From CAYVWB01 sp964455395 (GTDB taxonomy: Bacteria; Desulfobacterota; Desulfovibrionia; Desulfovibrionales; Desulfovibrionaceae): DNA of 64,000 nt. The notes beneath the pieces were generated by a model that saw only the letters and a list, made by a program, of their open reading frames with translations, was not told where the DNA came from and searched no databases. A program made the translations under genes and the position numbers. This document shows, one piece after another, positions 26,445 through 35,613 of the stretch. Where the stretch lies: the NCBI GenBank assembly GCA_964455395.1, contig CAYVWB010000013.1:14971-78970 (forward strand). Reading direction: 5' to 3'. Each line of letters opens with the position of its first letter. The stretch's first letter is position 1.

Positions 26445-26831
26445 ATGAGCAAACACGAATTCAAATATCCCAACAAGATCCATTACCGGTACGCCACTGC
26501 CAAGAACGCTCCGACGTTCCTCGCGCATGGGGTGTGGGGCGGTGTGAACGCACACGGCGAAATAGAGCTTAATCTATACACGGAAAGCGACGCGCTCCCC
26601 GGAGAATCGGAACAGCTGGTGCATCCCGACGGCGGAGTGGGTCCGGAAATCCCCGATCTCCAGGAGGAGACACGCGAAGTGGAGCGCACCGTGCACAGCA
26701 AAGTCATCATGAGCTATCACACGGCGCGCGCCATCGTGGATTGGCTGGAGGACAAGATGCAAATCCTCGAGATGGAGGGGGAGAATCCCTACTTCATGGT
26801 GGACGACGACAACGCCGGTCCTGCGCAGTGA
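26445..26831 (+). CDS. Small conserved-looking protein, possibly DUF3467-like
   Basis: 128 residues from ATG 26445 with AAGGAG 6 nt upstream; the in-frame extension above is Cys/Arg-rich and non-coding in style. Strand-rich N-terminus (KIHYRYATAKNAPTFLAHGV), then GEIELNLYTESD, and a C-terminal strand-helix unit VERTVHSKVIMSYHTARAIV ending in an acidic tail. The final unit loosely recalls DUF3467 proteins, where an RVVMSP-H-A-K segment leads into a helix. No operon partner; a new transcription unit starts about 160 bp downstream. Confidence 0.65.
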   Translation: MSKHEFKYPNKIHYRYATAKNAPTFLAHGVWGGVNAHGEIELNLYTESDALPGESEQLVHPDGGVGPEIPDLQEETREVERTVHSKVIMSYHTARAIVDWLEDKMQILEMEGENPYFMVDDDNAGPAQ

Positions 26832-26985
26832 GCCGAACGCGCGCTCAGGTGAATGCTGCTGCGCGCCCTATTGAACGAACATTCACTCCCTCTCGACACG
26901 CCAAACGTCTTGACTTTTCGAGGCGTTGCACCCTGGTCCCCGCCACATAGCACGAGGCTGGGACGCCTGCTGTCTGAACGTGTTG

Positions 26986-27012
26986 TTGACGTGCTTGGAA
27001 ATACCCTATAGG
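26986..27012 (+). promoter_or_regulatory. Weak promoter candidate before the REC-PAS-GGDEF-EAL gene
   Basis: TTGACG at 26986 and TATAGG at 27007, but with a short 15-bp spacer. Confidence 0.3.
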
Positions 27013-27125
27013 ATTTCCCCAACAACGCGAGCGGCCATGCGTCCAGCACCCTGACCGGCAGCCTTCCGGGCCCGCCGGACTCCCGGATCGCGACATGCCC
27101 GAAGCGACGCCCCCACAAGGCGTCG

Positions 27126-29486
27126 ATGGTCTCCGATCCTGCAAGGATGGTCCCGCACATCGCCCTCCCCCCGGCGAACGGCATGAGCAACACCCCCACT
27201 CCACCCCACTTCGGCGCTGCTGACACACACGACGTGACAGCCGCCCCCACGACGATACTCGTCATCGACGACGACACCCATGTCCGACGCGCCGTGCGCG
27301 ACTATCTGGAGGACATGGGACGCGTCGTGCGCGAAGCCGCCACCGGTCTGCAAGGGCTGGAGGCGTTCCGCGAAAGCCCTCCGGACGCCGTGCTGCTGGA
27401 CCTGCGCATGCCAGAAATGCACGGCCTGGACGTGCTCGCCGCGCTCCGGGAGCTGGCTCCGCACACGCCGGTCATCGTGCTCTCCGGCGCCGGCGTCATG
27501 GAGGATGTCATCAGCGCCTTGCGGCTCGGCGCGTGGGACTTCGTGACCAAGCCCGTGCTGGACTTCGCCGTCCTCGGCGACTCCATCGAGCGGGCTCTGG
27601 AGCGTGTGCGCCGCATCCGCAAGGAAGAACGCCGCCGCGCCGAAATGGAGCGACGCGTGGAGCAAGGCGCGCATCAGCTGCAAGAGGTGCTCGCCCAGCT
27701 GGAAGCCCATTACGACTTCCTGGAAGACATGCTGGACTCCATCCCCACACCGGTCTTCTTCAAGGACGCCGGCGGCAACTACTTCGGCGCGAACACGAGC
27801 TTCTGCCAGTTCGTGGGTCTATCCCAAGCACACGTCATGACCGACTCGCCCGAAGACGTGCTGCCGGAGGCTGTGGCCAAAGCTCTGGCCGACTACGAAG
27901 CCAACCCCCGCGCCGCTGTCACCTGCGAGCTGCGGTTCCCCGCTCAGGACGACGCAGGCGAAACGCGCGACCTCTGTCTGACGTTCGGCCCCATCACCCT
28001 CACGGAACAGAACGACGCGTCGCCTGGCCGCACGCGTCATGGCGTGGTGGGTGTCATCTTCGACGTCACGGAGCAACGCCGCGCCGAACGGGAGCTGCTG
28101 CGCCAAGCCTTCCACGACCCCCTGACCGGCCTGGCCAACCGCGAGCTTTTCATGAACCGCGTGGAGGGGGCCATGCACCGCATGCGCCGCGAACCCCGCT
28201 GCGGCTTCGCCGTGCTCCATCTGGATCTGGACCGCTTCAAGGTCATCGTGGAGAGCCAAGGCCACTTGGTGGGCGACAAGGTGCTGCAAGAGGTGGCCAA
28301 ACGTCTGGAAGAGGTGATCCGCCGCTCGGACATGTTGGCGCGACTCGGCGGGGACGAATTCGCGGTGATGGTGGAGGACTTTCCGGAACGCTGCGCCAAC
28401 GACGCGCTGCAATCGCCCTCGGCTTTGCGCGTGGCTCAGCGCATCCAACGCTCTCTCAAAGCGCCCATCCTCGTGGATGGCGAAGCGTATTTCATCACCG
28501 CCTCCATCGGCGTGGTCATCGCAGATCCGGACTACGAATACCCGGCGGAACTTTTGCGCGACGCCGACATCGCCATGCACCGCGCCAAGTCCAGCCGCGA
28601 CGGCGCCTGCCAGCTTTACGACAGCGCCATGCACGTCCAGGCCCGCGAGGCCCACTATCTGGACACGGAGATGCGCCGCATCCTCCAAGGCCACACCCAC
28701 GGCGCGGAAGGCTTCTTCGCCCATTACCAGCCCATCATCCGGCTGGAGGATCACACCGTGGTCGGCTTCGAAGCGCTCTCCCGGTGGCGACACCCGAAGA
28801 CCGGCTTCATCGAGCCCGGCAAATTCATCCAGATCGCGGAAGAAAACGGCGCCATCCACGAACTCGGCCGCCTCGTGATGCAAAGCGCTTTGCGCGACCT
28901 GCGCGACTGGCGTCGGGAAACGCCTCTGGACGACCTCTTCATGAGCGTCAACATCTCCGGCAAACAAGCCATGCGACCCCGTTTCCAGGACGAGGTTTTC
29001 GACCTCCTCGCACACATGGACATGCCGCCGGAGCGCCTGAAACTGGAGATTACCGAGAGCGTGCTCATGGAGGACATGGACGCCGTGAACGCCGTGCTGG
29101 AGGAAATCCACGGCCGTGGCGTGGCCCTCTGCCTGGACGACTTCGGTACGGGATACTCCTCCCTGGCGCACCTGCACCGCTTCCCCATGGACGTCATCAA
29201 GATCGACCGGTCCTTCATCTGGCGGCTGTTGCCCGAACACGGCGTCCAGTGCGCGAAGACGGCGGGACTGGTGCGCGCCATCCTGGCCATCGCGCGCAGC
29301 CTCGAACTGGACGTAGTGGCCGAGGGCGTGGAGAGCCAGGCCCAGACGGCGCTCTTGGCCTCCATGGGCTGCCGGATGGTGCAGGGCTTCTATTACGCCC
29401 CGCCCGTCTCCACTGACGAAGTGGCGGAGCGCCTCCGACGCCAAGGGCTTGTCTGGACTCCGGAAACACCCTCTCCAGCCGCCTGA
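27126..29486 (+). CDS. REC-PAS-GGDEF-EAL c-di-GMP signalling protein
   Basis: 786 residues. Domains: receiver (~44-160; LVIDDDTHVR, AVLLDLRMPEMHGLD, FVTKPV), coiled linker, PAS (~200-320), GGDEF (~325-495) and EAL (~520-775). The GGDEF motif LGGDEF is intact and preceded by RRSD five residues upstream, the RxxD inhibitory site. The EAL site looks complete: FEALSRW, VNISGKQ, LEITESV, LDDFGTGYSS, VIKIDRSF, VVAEGVES and a final Gln in VQGFYY. So it is phospho-controlled and may both make and degrade c-di-GMP, or use the GTP site to tune hydrolysis. Start uncertain: ATG 27126 has a weak AAGG; ATG 27183 would also keep every domain. Confidence 0.9.
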   Translation: MVSDPARMVPHIALPPANGMSNTPTPPHFGAADTHDVTAAPTTILVIDDDTHVRRAVRDYLEDMGRVVREAATGLQGLEAFRESPPDAVLLDLRMPEMHGLDVLAALRELAPHTPVIVLSGAGVMEDVISALRLGAWDFVTKPVLDFAVLGDSIERALERVRRIRKEERRRAEMERRVEQGAHQLQEVLAQLEAHYDFLEDMLDSIPTPVFFKDAGGNYFGANTSFCQFVGLSQAHVMTDSPEDVLPEAVAKALADYEANPRAAVTCELRFPAQDDAGETRDLCLTFGPITLTEQNDASPGRTRHGVVGVIFDVTEQRRAERELLRQAFHDPLTGLANRELFMNRVEGAMHRMRREPRCGFAVLHLDLDRFKVIVESQGHLVGDKVLQEVAKRLEEVIRRSDMLARLGGDEFAVMVEDFPERCANDALQSPSALRVAQRIQRSLKAPILVDGEAYFITASIGVVIADPDYEYPAELLRDADIAMHRAKSSRDGACQLYDSAMHVQAREAHYLDTEMRRILQGHTHGAEGFFAHYQPIIRLEDHTVVGFEALSRWRHPKTGFIEPGKFIQIAEENGAIHELGRLVMQSALRDLRDWRRETPLDDLFMSVNISGKQAMRPRFQDEVFDLLAHMDMPPERLKLEITESVLMEDMDAVNAVLEEIHGRGVALCLDDFGTGYSSLAHLHRFPMDVIKIDRSFIWRLLPEHGVQCAKTAGLVRAILAIARSLELDVVAEGVESQAQTALLASMGCRMVQGFYYAPPVSTDEVAERLRRQGLVWTPETPSPAA

Positions 29487-29893
29487 ACACGCCTTTCCGC
29501 CGGAGCCTCCTTCCCACACGCCGGGATTGCGCTTTCGCCACCTCCCCACGCGCCGGCAAAGCGTCACCCCTTCCCCACGAGGTCACATCGAAGAGGCCGC
29601 CCCCCCGTCCACTGCCTTGCCCAGCGATCCGGTCCCTTGGAATCGCTCCATATTTCCGTCTGGGACGACATGACGCCACCGCCTGCCGCCCAGACCATGC
29701 CGAATCTCGATCCCGCAGGAGACGCCCCCCCCCCAATTGAAAGAGCCTGACGAACGCCCGGCTCTCCCCAGCCAGACATTCCCCAGGCTCTCCCGGAGGA
29801 AGCGACGCCGCGGCCATTCGCGGCGCGCTCGGAACCGCGACGCGCGGTCCCTTGTCTCTGACAATTCCTATACGCTCGCCATACCGCGACCAG
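29487..29893. other. Convergent intergenic region
   Basis: 407 bp between convergent genes. No gene, RNA or terminator seen. A run of ten C lies near 29725-29734. Confidence 0.5.
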
Positions 29894-30106
29894 CTAGACC
29901 GTCACATCCAGCTTGCCGCCCAGCCCCGTCACGGCGCGTCCCGTGGCCAGCGGCGCCGGCCTCGTCTTGTCCGTGGCGTTCGTCACGCCCACGGTTTCGC
30001 CGGCGTCGGGGCGCACGGTGTGTTGCGAGGTGTCCTGCATGAGGCGCTGCGCCTCCATGGCGGCGGCGGCCATTCCCATGCCACCGTATGCGTTGATGCT
30101 GTCCAT
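29894..30106 (-). CDS. Small protein, possibly YjfB-like putative motility protein
   Basis: 70 residues from ATG 30106, preceded by AAAGGAG. It starts MDSINAYGGMGMAAAAMEAQ, an amphipathic Ala/Met-rich helix, then a polar Thr-rich linker and GLGGKLDVTV. Length and the helix opening resemble YjfB-type putative motility proteins (PF14070), but the match is by style only. Confidence 0.5.
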   Translation of the reverse strand: MDSINAYGGMGMAAAAMEAQRLMQDTSQHTVRPDAGETVGVTNATDKTRPAPLATGRAVTGLGGKLDVTV

Positions 30107-30425
30107 GCCTGCTCCTTTGGCTTGCCGCCCCGTCGAGAAGGGGGATGCGCGTGGCGTCTTGATGAACCGCTTCACCCGTCGTCATGCGTGGGGCCCGGGT
30201 ACGGTCCTCTCGCCTTCATCCATTGTATCGGCAGCCACGAGACAAGCCTTTAGGGCGCCCCATGATTTTTTTTTCTGGATATCGCGAAAACGCCACCGCG
30301 CGGGCGGCGTGCATCCCTCCCGACAACGATGGCGTCCAACCAACCTTCCCCATGATGCAGATTCTTCATGACCCCCCAAACGGGAACGCGCCTGTTCCGG
30401 AAACGATCGCGCGGCGGGGGTCCCT
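30107..30425. other. Intergenic, minus-strand leader region
   Basis: 319 bp after the end of the SPOR gene and before the 70-residue gene, both minus strand. A run of nine T at 30266-30274 follows the palindrome GGGCGCCC but without a loop to make a terminator hairpin. Nothing else seen. Confidence 0.45.
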
Positions 30426-31322
30426 TCAGAAGCTCACGCCGATGGTCGCAGCAGGGGCGATCTCGCCGTCACGGGTGCGGCTCACGCCCGGGGCCACGTG
30501 GAGCCCTTCACGTTCGCCCACGGCCACCCCGGCGAAGAAGGGCGGCGCCCCCGTGGTCGCCTTGGGCTGGGACCGCGCGTGCATCGTCGAGGGCCTGGGG
30601 TCCGCCAAAGCAGCAGCGTGGAAGAAGACATCCGGTTCCTCGGACGCGCCGTCCCCATCGAAGCCGGAGCGCGGCGTCGTGAGCGTATCGAGACGGGACG
30701 GCGCCGCCACGACTTCCCTTGCCGACCGATCCGCCCTTTTCGTCTCAGCGCCCCCCCGGACGCCATCAGGCGCAGGCCCAGGCTTCACCACCCGCACGGG
30801 ATGCGCCGCCGCGGCCTGGATCTCCGCCGGGGTGATGTGGCGGATCCGCACGGCGAGCCGTTCCTCCGCGGGCGCGTCGCCATCCGCCATGGCGGCCGTT
30901 CGAGCGCTTGGCGCGGCCCTCTCGGGAAAGGGCAGGACCGCAGCGTACACGCCTTGACGTTCAAAATTCCGACACACGGCGGCCGCGGCGTCACGATTCG
31001 GGAAGGGGCCTGCGATGAGCCGGGTGAAACGCCCCTGGTCCGGCGCATGGACCACGGCGCGGGCCGGCGCGAGGCCGCCGAGAAGCGTCGGATAGGCCGT
31101 CTGAAAGGCGCGCCACCCTTTGTCCACATTGGCTTCCACCCGGTACGAAGCGAGATGGACGCCCCACTCCCGCCCATCCCGGCCGTTCCCGTCGCTATGC
31201 CCGTGCTGGGCGGCCCGGACACCCGGCGCCCCCATGAGCACCCCGCAGCACAGCCCGAAGAAAAGGCCCGGGGCAATGATGGTCATGAGCCGGACGACAT
31301 GGGCGCGTGCTGGCCAACGCAT
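30426..31322 (-). CDS. SPOR-domain envelope protein
   Basis: 298 residues from ATG 31322, which has GGAGG upstream; nearly 100 extra in-frame codons above are non-coding in style. An N-terminal signal/anchor helix (MTIIAPGLFFGLCCGVLMGA) is followed at ~45-125 by a SPOR domain: WGVHLASYRVEANVDKGWRA, then GRFTRLIAGPFPNRDAAAAV. SPOR domains bind denuded peptidoglycan at division sites. The rest (~130-298) is low-complexity, Pro/Ala/Arg-rich and probably a disordered periplasmic tail. A role in division or cell-wall handling is inferred from the family. Confidence 0.78.
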   Translation of the reverse strand: MRWPARAHVVRLMTIIAPGLFFGLCCGVLMGAPGVRAAQHGHSDGNGRDGREWGVHLASYRVEANVDKGWRAFQTAYPTLLGGLAPARAVVHAPDQGRFTRLIAGPFPNRDAAAAVCRNFERQGVYAAVLPFPERAAPSARTAAMADGDAPAEERLAVRIRHITPAEIQAAAAHPVRVVKPGPAPDGVRGGAETKRADRSAREVVAAPSRLDTLTTPRSGFDGDGASEEPDVFFHAAALADPRPSTMHARSQPKATTGAPPFFAGVAVGEREGLHVAPGVSRTRDGEIAPAATIGVSF

Positions 31323-31621
31323 GGGATTCCTCCAGGTTTGTCGCGTGTTCCGACGCGCTACCCGACGCGAAAGCCTCGGGGCGACGTATTCGATGACTGC
31401 GCAGGCGCTCCCGGGCAGTCCGAGCGTCATGCAAGCAAGATGCAGGCCAATCCAATGCATCGAGGGGACGCCGCTTGCCAGGGGCCGACTTCTCTGCAAC
31501 CATCGTCGTGGCGCAGGCGGCGGCCGACGGTCTCCCGTGGAGACGCGTCTCCACACTGCTCGAGAAGGGCGCGCCGTCGCATGGGGCCGTCTCGTTTCAC
31601 ATACAACCACAGGGAGTGGCT

Positions 31622-31804
31622 ATGTTGTTGCCGCAGAATGAAGCAAAGTTCAAGCACTGTCCCTTGTTGACGACGAAAGACGACAAGCTGCGCTTCTGCC
31701 TTGGTGCGGCGTGCATGATGTGGCGGTACGCCAACCCGGAGAAACGCGGCGACTCGGACCAGGGCTACTGCGGCGTGGCGGGGCGTCCGGTAGGGGCGTT
31801 GTAG
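31622..31804 (+). CDS. 60-residue four-cysteine protein
   Basis: 60 residues from ATG 31622, with GGGAG 7 nt upstream. Four cysteines are spaced as H-C-P ... R-F-C-L-G-x-x-C-M-M-W-R-Y ... G-Y-C-G, a pattern suited to a zinc ribbon or small metal site. I recall similar short CxxxCMxWR proteins in environmental genomes and phages but cannot name a family. It stands alone between two minus-strand genes. Confidence 0.6.
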   Translation: MLLPQNEAKFKHCPLLTTKDDKLRFCLGAACMMWRYANPEKRGDSDQGYCGVAGRPVGAL

Positions 31805-32140
31805 CTCATTTCGGACTTACGCCGCCTTTGTGCATGAGAATGCGTCGCCCTTGACGGCAAGACGCGTTTCAACGATGGACGGAATGCATCCTGATGCGTG
31901 ACGACGCCGGGCGTTGTCTCGCGCAATGGAGTCTTGACGCACGAGCCCTCTGCATCGTCCCGCGCTCCCACGACGCAACTTCGGTACGCCACGCCAGACG
32001 CCATGCCTCGGAACTGGCAGTCTGACGGCGGACGAGAACGCCCAGTCCGACGGGCGAGCATGCGGCTCATCCAAAAAGAAAGGGCCGACAACGTTCACGC
32101 CGCCGGCCCCGCAAGGCGTTGGGGGTCCCCTGTCAGCGTG
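31805..32140. other. Intergenic with minus-strand terminator
   Basis: 336 bp between convergent genes. Its right part forms the terminator of the BON-repeat gene; the rest shows nothing recognisable. Confidence 0.5.
32072..32110 (-). terminator. Rho-independent terminator of the six-BON gene
   Basis: Read on the minus strand: GGGGCCG, a 16-nt loop region, CGGCCCTTTCTTTTT. Stem plus split T-run 30 bp after the stop codon. Confidence 0.72.
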
Positions 32141-33685
32141 TCATTGCTGCATGGCTGCGACATCCAGGTTGTTGACCACGCGCACCGCGCCGCCCTCCAG
32201 CGCGTTTTCGGTGGCGGCCCGGCGCTCCGCCATGGAGCCCACTTCGCCGGTCAGGGTGGCCACGCCATCGGCGACGGCCACGTTCACGTCGTCGCTGTCC
32301 ACGAAGGGGCTCCAGAAGAGCTGGTCCTCGATGTCGTCCAGGATCTCGAAGTCGGATTCCAGGGGCGTCGCGATCACGGGATACTCGAACCAGTCGTAGT
32401 CGTAGACCGTCCATTCCTCATCAATATAGGGATCATGGATGTAGGGCTGACGATCCTCGCCCACGTCCAGCAGATTGCGCACCCGGGAGACCCCCCGCGC
32501 ACGCGACGCCGCCAGCTCCGCCTGCTGCTTCTCGTATATGGTGTCCACGACGCCGCGCAACGTCACCACGCCGTCTTCCACGGCAGGCTCCACTTCGAGG
32601 ACGTTGACGTCCGGACTCAGCACGAGGCGGCGCTCCACGGCGTCGCGGATCGCTTCGTCACCGATCTCGGCGCGGACCTTGAGAAGGTTGCGCACCCGCT
32701 GCACGCCGAGCACGCTGCGGGCGGCGCGTTCGGCCGCGGCTCTGGCGGCGGCGCTCGCCACCACGCCGGTCAGCGTGGCCGTCCGGTCCGCCACGGCCAC
32801 TTCCACGTCAAGCGCCGCAACACGCGGTTCATAAACCAACGCGCGCCGCACGGCGGCCGCCGTCTCGGCGGGGTCGCGGCTCACTTCGAGGGCGTCGCTG
32901 GCGGCGGGCGCGTCGTCTCGTTTTTCCCCGGCTTCGGGCAGGGGGACCACCTTCAGTTCGGCGATGTCCACCGCGCGCACGCCTGTCACGTGGGCCAATG
33001 TGGCGGCGCGGACTTTCTCCGCCAGGCTGCGCACGGCGCCGCCGAGCCGCACCACGTCGCCATCGGCCGACACCTCCACACGACCGGACTCCACCAAGGC
33101 GTCCCACTGGAGGATGGCCTTCACTTCCTCGACGATCTGGCCTGCAGGACGCTCCGTCTTGACAACCACGTCGATGGTGTTCTCGATGTCTCGCACGCCG
33201 GCCACGTCCGCCACGGCGTTCTCCACAAGCAGCTTCTCGCGCCAGGAATCCACTTCGCCGGTGAGGGTGACCACGCCGTCCTCCACCCCCACCACCAGGA
33301 CCTCCCAGGACTCGGTCACAGCGTCCGTGACCAGCGCGTCGCGCACGTCTTCGGCCACGGCGGCGTCCGTGCGCCCTTCCAGGCGGTCGGGGGGACGCAC
33401 GTCGATCTCGTTGATCACCACCGACACGCCGCGCACCGTGCGGGCCACACGCTCGGCGCGTCGCTTGTCGCGGAGGCTGGTCGTCTCGCCGTGCAGGGTG
33501 ACGATACGCTCGCTGACGGCAGCGTCCACCGTATGCTGGTTGACGACCTCGTCCAGCCGCAGGGCGTTCTCCACGGCGATGGCGAGCTCCGCGTCGCTGT
33601 AAGGTGGCGTCTGTGCCGCGGCTCGCTGGGAAATGGCTCCCAGGATCAAACAGGCAAGCAGGCAAAATGTCAGAAGGATTCGCAT
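32141..33685 (-). CDS. Periplasmic protein with six BON domains
   Basis: 514 residues from ATG 33685 (AAAGGAG upstream), beginning with a signal peptide (MRILLTFCLLACLILGA, cleavage likely after RAAAQ). Six BON repeats follow at ~29-97, 104-172, 178-246, 270-338, 340-408 and 440-506; each has a helix, then a strand pair such as GVVTLTGEVDS and a helix ending in V-x-G-V-x-x-V-x-N. A linker rich in Tyr, Asp and Pro separates the fifth and sixth. BON domains occur in OsmY-like stress proteins, which have two, and bind phospholipid or partners in the periplasm. Six is unusually many; it may be a structural envelope protein. It is 32 bp downstream of the dehydrogenase gene. Confidence 0.87.
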   Translation of the reverse strand: MRILLTFCLLACLILGAISQRAAAQTPPYSDAELAIAVENALRLDEVVNQHTVDAAVSERIVTLHGETTSLRDKRRAERVARTVRGVSVVINEIDVRPPDRLEGRTDAAVAEDVRDALVTDAVTESWEVLVVGVEDGVVTLTGEVDSWREKLLVENAVADVAGVRDIENTIDVVVKTERPAGQIVEEVKAILQWDALVESGRVEVSADGDVVRLGGAVRSLAEKVRAATLAHVTGVRAVDIAELKVVPLPEAGEKRDDAPAASDALEVSRDPAETAAAVRRALVYEPRVAALDVEVAVADRTATLTGVVASAAARAAAERAARSVLGVQRVRNLLKVRAEIGDEAIRDAVERRLVLSPDVNVLEVEPAVEDGVVTLRGVVDTIYEKQQAELAASRARGVSRVRNLLDVGEDRQPYIHDPYIDEEWTVYDYDWFEYPVIATPLESDFEILDDIEDQLFWSPFVDSDDVNVAVADGVATLTGEVGSMAERRAATENALEGGAVRVVNNLDVAAMQQ

Positions 33686-33717
33686 GGTCAACTCCTTTGG
33701 CGGGGGGTATGCGCGGC

Positions 33718-34803
33718 TCATGAGGCGCGCCGGGTTTCAGAGGGCTGGGGGTCGCTTCCCTGGACCACGAGACGGGGGCTCTCGCCAAGTTCGCGGCCGT
33801 CTTCGAAGTCCGTGGCGTTCTGCAAGGTTGTCCGACTGATGGCCTCCAGCGCTTCCTCGGTGAAGAAGGCCTGGTGGCTGGTGACGATGACATTGGGCAA
33901 CATCAGCAGGTGCGCCAGGTCCTTGTCGTCCAGCACGTGGCCCGAGAGATCCCGGAAGAAGACGCCGCGCTCCTCCTCGTAGACATCGATGGCCATGCCG
34001 CCGAGCTTGCGGGGCTTGCCGTCCGGCGTGGCGCCGTGGACGCCGCCGGGCAAGCCCTGGACCAGGGCTTCGATGCACGCGTCGGTATCCACCAGGGCGC
34101 CGCGGCTGGTGTTGACCAGCAACGCGCCGTCGCGCATCCTGGCGAGGGTCTTTGTGTTGATGATGTGATGCGTCTCGTCGTTGAGCGGCAAGTGGAGGGT
34201 GACGATCTTCGACCGGGTCAGGAGCTCATCCAGAGGGACGAACTTCACGCCGAGGGCTTCCACCTCCGGCTTCACGGTGCGGTTGTAGGCGAGCACCTTG
34301 CAACCGAATCCTTTCAGAATCCGGCAGACCACCGCGCCGATGCGGCCAGTTCCCACCACACCCACGGTCTTTTCGTACATGTCGAACCCCAACAGCCCGT
34401 CCAGGGAGAAATTCATCTCCCGGGTGCGGTAGGCTGCGCGGTGGATGTGCCGGTTCGCCGCCAGCATGAGCGCGATGGTATGCTCCGCCACGGCGTGGGG
34501 GGAGTATTCCGGCGTGCGCAGCACGGTAAGGCCCAGCTCGCGCGCGGCTTCCCGGTCGATGTGGTTCACCCCGGCGCTGCGAGCCAACACCAGCTTGGCG
34601 CCGTTGCGCTGCAAGGTTTCCAGGACCTCGGCGTTGACGATGTCGTTGACGAAGACGCACACCGCCGGGAAGCCCTGGGCGAGCTCCGCGGTCTCGGGCG
34701 CGAGTCGCGTCTCGAAGTACTTGATCTCGTGGCAGGTGTCTTGGCAGGCTTGGCGGAAGAAGTGCAAGTCGTAGGACTTGGCGCTGAAGAATGCGATACG
34801 CAT
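33718..34803 (-). CDS. D-isomer-specific 2-hydroxyacid dehydrogenase (D-lactate dehydrogenase-like)
   Basis: 361 residues from ATG 34803. Cytoplasmic NAD-dependent oxidoreductase. The Rossmann loop is VGVVGTGRIGAVVCRILKGF; catalytic residues are the Arg in LVNTSRGALVD, the Glu in VYEEERG region and the His in VIVTSHQAFFTEEAL. The N-terminal lid begins MRIAFFSAKSYDLHFF, closest in style to fermentative D-lactate dehydrogenases (LdhA). The frame is open far upstream through two other genes, but the family start and lack of relatedness place the start here. Direction is toward the BON gene, 32 bp on, so they may share a transcript. Confidence 0.9.
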   Translation of the reverse strand: MRIAFFSAKSYDLHFFRQACQDTCHEIKYFETRLAPETAELAQGFPAVCVFVNDIVNAEVLETLQRNGAKLVLARSAGVNHIDREAARELGLTVLRTPEYSPHAVAEHTIALMLAANRHIHRAAYRTREMNFSLDGLLGFDMYEKTVGVVGTGRIGAVVCRILKGFGCKVLAYNRTVKPEVEALGVKFVPLDELLTRSKIVTLHLPLNDETHHIINTKTLARMRDGALLVNTSRGALVDTDACIEALVQGLPGGVHGATPDGKPRKLGGMAIDVYEEERGVFFRDLSGHVLDDKDLAHLLMLPNVIVTSHQAFFTEEALEAISRTTLQNATDFEDGRELGESPRLVVQGSDPQPSETRRAS

Positions 34804-34949
34804 GCGGACATCTCGCTCAAGGTTTGGACGCCGCAGAGTATTCCGGACGTCTCCATCCTCCAGCAGAACAGACCCCACGCTCCAGGCAAAGGGGAAGCGC
34901 AGGGGAGAAAGCCGGTAGATCACGGGGCCCGACGGAGCCGGTGGGGATG

Positions 34950-35531
34950 TCAGCCGTGGTCCAGCAGCCGGCGCAACCGTCCGAGGTCCGTGGCCATGGC
35001 GTCCCGTTGCTGCGGAAAACGCATGGCGGCGGTGGGGTGACAGGTGACCAGCGCGGGGAACCCGCCCAGGGCCTCCGGCAGGTCGTGCGGTGCGCCGCGC
35101 AGAACATGCAAGGCGTCGCGCAAGCCGAGGACCTGCCGAGCGGGAATCTTTCCCGTCACCAGGACGAATCGCGGCGACAACGCCTGCAGCTGCCTTGCCA
35201 GCCAAGCCTCGCGGCAGATCGTCAGCTCGTCCAGGCGGGGATTGCGGTTCCTTGGCGGCCGGCACTTCACCGCCGGAGTGATGAAGAAATCCTCCCGGTG
35301 GAAGCCGTGCGTCTCCAGGAAGGCGTCCAGAAACACGCCGGTGCGGCCCACGAAGGGCCGTCCGGTTCGGTCCTCCATTTCGCCGGGCGCTTCCCCAAGC
35401 AGGACGACACGTTCGCGAAATGCGCCCTCGCCGGGCACGGCGCGGTTTCGTGTTTCGCCAAGCCTGCACCGCCGACACCGCTGCGCCCCTCGCGCCAGGG
35501 TCTCCAGCGCCTCGTGCTGTTCTCTGTCCAT
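34950..35531 (-). CDS. Family 4 uracil-DNA glycosylase (iron-sulfur)
   Basis: 193 residues. Removes uracil from DNA. The active-site motif GEAPGEMEDRTGRPFVG (46-62), VKCRPPRNRNP and the C-terminal HPTAAMRFP loop mark family 4. Four cysteines expected to hold a [4Fe-4S] cluster are present: C19, C22, C90 and C106. The opposing-loop His is kept (C-H-P). Divergent from the D-glutamate cyclase-like gene with only 82 bp between starts; the start codon itself lies inside an inverted repeat. Confidence 0.9.
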   Translation of the reverse strand: MDREQHEALETLARGAQRCRRCRLGETRNRAVPGEGAFRERVVLLGEAPGEMEDRTGRPFVGRTGVFLDAFLETHGFHREDFFITPAVKCRPPRNRNPRLDELTICREAWLARQLQALSPRFVLVTGKIPARQVLGLRDALHVLRGAPHDLPEALGGFPALVTCHPTAAMRFPQQRDAMATDLGRLRRLLDHG

Positions 35532-35546
35532 AGTCTATGGTACCAT
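35528..35546. promoter_or_regulatory. Overlapping palindromes in a divergent promoter
   Basis: CCATAG-T-CTATGG (35528-35540) overlaps the perfect palindrome ATGGTACCAT (35537-35546). They cover the start codon of the glycosylase gene and sit where a -10 element (TATGGT) for the divergent gene could be. Possible operator; no regulator is proposed. Confidence 0.35.
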
Positions 35547-35613
35547 GCCTTATCAGATGAGCAAACGCCGCGGCGTATTCGCGCATGCGTGCGCGCCGCA
35601 GCAAGGAGCCGCC

